Assembly: GCA_030606845.1 (NCBI GenBank)
Contig: JAUWFP010000025.1
Span: forward strand, 1 to 14,828
Length of the DNA: 14,828 nt
Direction: 5' to 3'
Source of the DNA: Anaerolineales bacterium
GTDB lineage: Bacteria > Chloroflexota > Anaerolineae > Anaerolineales > E44-bin32
Positions 13,763-14,828 of this stretch are shown here, piece after piece; positions within the stretch are counted from its first letter, which is position 1, and every line of letters starts with the position of its first letter. The position numbers and the translations under genes are program-made. A model generated the notes under the pieces. It was given only the letters and a program-made list of their open reading frames with translations, searched no databases and was not told the DNA's origin.

Positions 13763-14236
13763 ATGAAAGAAAATATCCATCCGAAGTATTTCCCCAACAC
13801 GACGGTCGTTTGTGTATGTGGCAGCACATGGCAGACTGGATCTACTGTTGAATCGATTCACACTGATGTCTGCTCAAAATGTCACCCTTTTTACACGGGC
13901 GAGCAGCGCATTGTTGATACAGAAGGGCAGGTTGATCGCTTCTACAAGAAACTCGAAGCGCGGCAGCAGCATATTGTGGATACAGAAACCCGTGAAGCTG
14001 CGAAAACGTCACCAGACCTTCTCATCACAGAATTGGAACTTAGCGCTCGTGCGGAGTCGTCACTAGCAAAAGCAGGCATCCTGGATGTCGGCAAAGCGAT
14101 TGAGATGATGGCAGACGGCGATCAGGCCTTACTTGATATCGATGGTTTTGGGCGAAAGAGCCTTGCGGATCTGAAGCGAGCCTTAAAAAGGCGTGGTTTC
14201 GAATTGCCAGAGGCTGCACTAGAACCGCAGGTTTAG
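13763..14236 (+). CDS. rpmE: Ribosomal protein L31 fused to an RNA polymerase alpha C-terminal-domain-like module
   Basis: Residues 1-68 are a zinc-type L31: KENIHPKYFPNTTVVCVCGS, Cys17, 19, 37 and 40 (CxC then CxxC), HPFYTG and VDRFYKKLEAR. L31 is usually 65-80 residues, but this protein has 157. After a linker (about 69-84), residues 85-148 resemble the alpha subunit C-terminal domain: ITELELSARAESSLAKAGI (88-106), then a helical spacer, then IDGFGRKSLADLKRAL (126-141). By alignment by eye, Arg96 corresponds to E. coli alpha Arg265, Leu101 to Leu270, and Gly130, Lys132, Ser133 to Gly296, Lys298, Ser299, all DNA-contacting residues; Asn268 is replaced by Ser99. The reading frame is continuous, so this is a real fusion, not a frameshift. 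GAGG lies ten bases before the ATG. rpmE next to tdk is a familiar order. Confidence 0.93.
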   Translation: MKENIHPKYFPNTTVVCVCGSTWQTGSTVESIHTDVCSKCHPFYTGEQRIVDTEGQVDRFYKKLEARQQHIVDTETREAAKTSPDLLITELELSARAESSLAKAGILDVGKAIEMMADGDQALLDIDGFGRKSLADLKRALKRRGFELPEAALEPQV

Positions 14237-14276
14237 AATTTCAAACTTGCTCAAATATTAGGCTGGTGTAAACTCA

Positions 14277-14309
14277 GGGCAGGTGTGAAAGCACCTGCTC
14301 ATTTTCTTT
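14277..14309 (+). terminator. Intrinsic terminator after rpmE
   Basis: GGGCAGGTG (14277-14285) pairs with CACCTGCTC (14292-14300), nine pairs with one G-U, around the loop TGAAAG, followed by ATTTTCTTT. It lies 41 bases after the rpmE stop codon and 22 bases before tdk, so it separates the ribosomal protein unit from tdk or limits read-through into it. Confidence 0.75.
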
Positions 14310-14331
14310 GGTTAAGGAGTAAATAGAACCT

Positions 14332-14828
14332 ATGCGCCACCAAACAGGAAGCGTGGAAGTTGTCACAGGATCAATGTTCTGCGGGAAGACTGACGAGATG
14401 ATTAGAAGGTTAAGGCGCGCGGTTATCGCCCGGCAGAAAGTCCAAGTCTTTAAACCGAGTATTGATACGCGTTACGCTACCGAGAAACTCGCATCTCACG
14501 CTGGAACAGAATTTGAAGCCACCCCCGTTCAAGATCCAGAGCAAATCCGCGATCTTATGGAAGAGGGCACAACCGTAGTGGCGATCGATGAAGCACAGTT
14601 CTTTTCCGAGAGAGTGTGCGAAATTGTCCAAGAATTAGCGGCAGCCGGTCTACGCGTGATCGTCGGCGGTTTGGATACCGACTTTCGGGCGGAACCTTTC
14701 GGTTGTATGCCGAAGTTGATGGCACAGGCGGAACGTGTGGATAAGCTGCACGCAATTTGCATGGTCTGTGGAGGAGCGGCATCACGTACTCAGCGGTTAA
14801 TCAACGACGAACCCGCGCATTACGATGA
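14332..14828 (+). CDS. tdk: Thymidine kinase (type II), 3' end beyond window
   Basis: The enzyme phosphorylates thymidine to dTMP with ATP in the salvage pathway. The first 165 codons are present and the frame runs off the right edge. Visible are the P-loop GSMFCGKT (13-20), FKPSIDTRY (40-48), the Walker B segment VVAIDEAQFF (about 82-91), the lid GLDTDFRAEPFG and the zinc-binding CMVCGGAASRTQRL near the end; the second pair of zinc cysteines would lie beyond the edge. The P-loop has Cys where most relatives have Ser (MFSGKT), which still fits the Walker A pattern. AAGGAG (14314-14319) lies 12 bases before the ATG, a long spacing. The final TGA in the window is out of frame and does not end the gene. 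Confidence 0.95.
   Translation, partial: MRHQTGSVEVVTGSMFCGKTDEMIRRLRRAVIARQKVQVFKPSIDTRYATEKLASHAGTEFEATPVQDPEQIRDLMEEGTTVVAIDEAQFFSERVCEIVQELAAAGLRVIVGGLDTDFRAEPFGCMPKLMAQAERVDKLHAICMVCGGAASRTQRLINDEPAHYD

Noticed and set aside
14247..14274. TTGCTC and TAAACT as a promoter for tdk
   Set aside because: The hexamers match poorly, and initiation would fall inside the stem of the rpmE terminator, so the signal is not convincing.

Overview
The window is a compact bacterial chromosome segment of moderate G+C with housekeeping genes on both strands. The likely source is a member of the Chloroflexota, probably Anaerolineae-like. This is an inference from the large beta' subunit with a charged coiled-coil insertion, a SdrD_B-type lipoprotein with a Ser/Thr/Pro linker, the Lys/Ala-tailed L21 and the ruvB-DUF2905-queA cluster. 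I see no insertion sequence, phage gene, CRISPR array or other sign of recent transfer.

Layout. (1) 1-472, minus strand: 5' part of a B12-binding radical SAM gene, cut by the window edge. (2) 473-904, plus strand: a spacer with an uncertain coding-like ORF, then tRNA-Glu(CTC) with its own sigma70-type promoter and terminator. (3) 1051-2862, plus strand: a secreted lipoprotein and a small three-helix membrane protein. (4) 2964-3147, minus strand: a compact element with its own promoter, a very strong ribosome binding site, a 17-codon ORF, a perfect 14-bp hairpin and a terminator. (5) 3148-6297, minus strand: nnrE, ruvB, a DUF2905 membrane protein and queA. (6) 6496-6900, minus strand: a DUF4332 helix-hairpin-helix protein, divergent from (7) 7235-8173, plus strand, a coiled-coil/HEAT-like protein. 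(8) 8197-14828, plus strand, expression machinery: rpoC (RNA polymerase beta') with a consensus promoter and an attenuator-like leader, then rplU (L21), rpmA (L27), rpmE (L31) and the start of tdk (thymidine kinase).

The right half is a transcription and translation block. rpoC is not preceded by rpoB, which is its usual partner, and has a promoter of its own. rplU-rpmA starts from a second consensus promoter with a structured leader. The most striking protein is L31: its zinc-binding ribosomal domain is followed by a domain that reads as an RNA polymerase alpha C-terminal domain, so a ribosomal protein appears to carry an RNA-polymerase-type DNA-binding module. The other item most deserving attention is the minus-strand micro-ORF at 3007-3060, whose ribosome binding site can pair with its own coding sequence in competition with a downstream hairpin.
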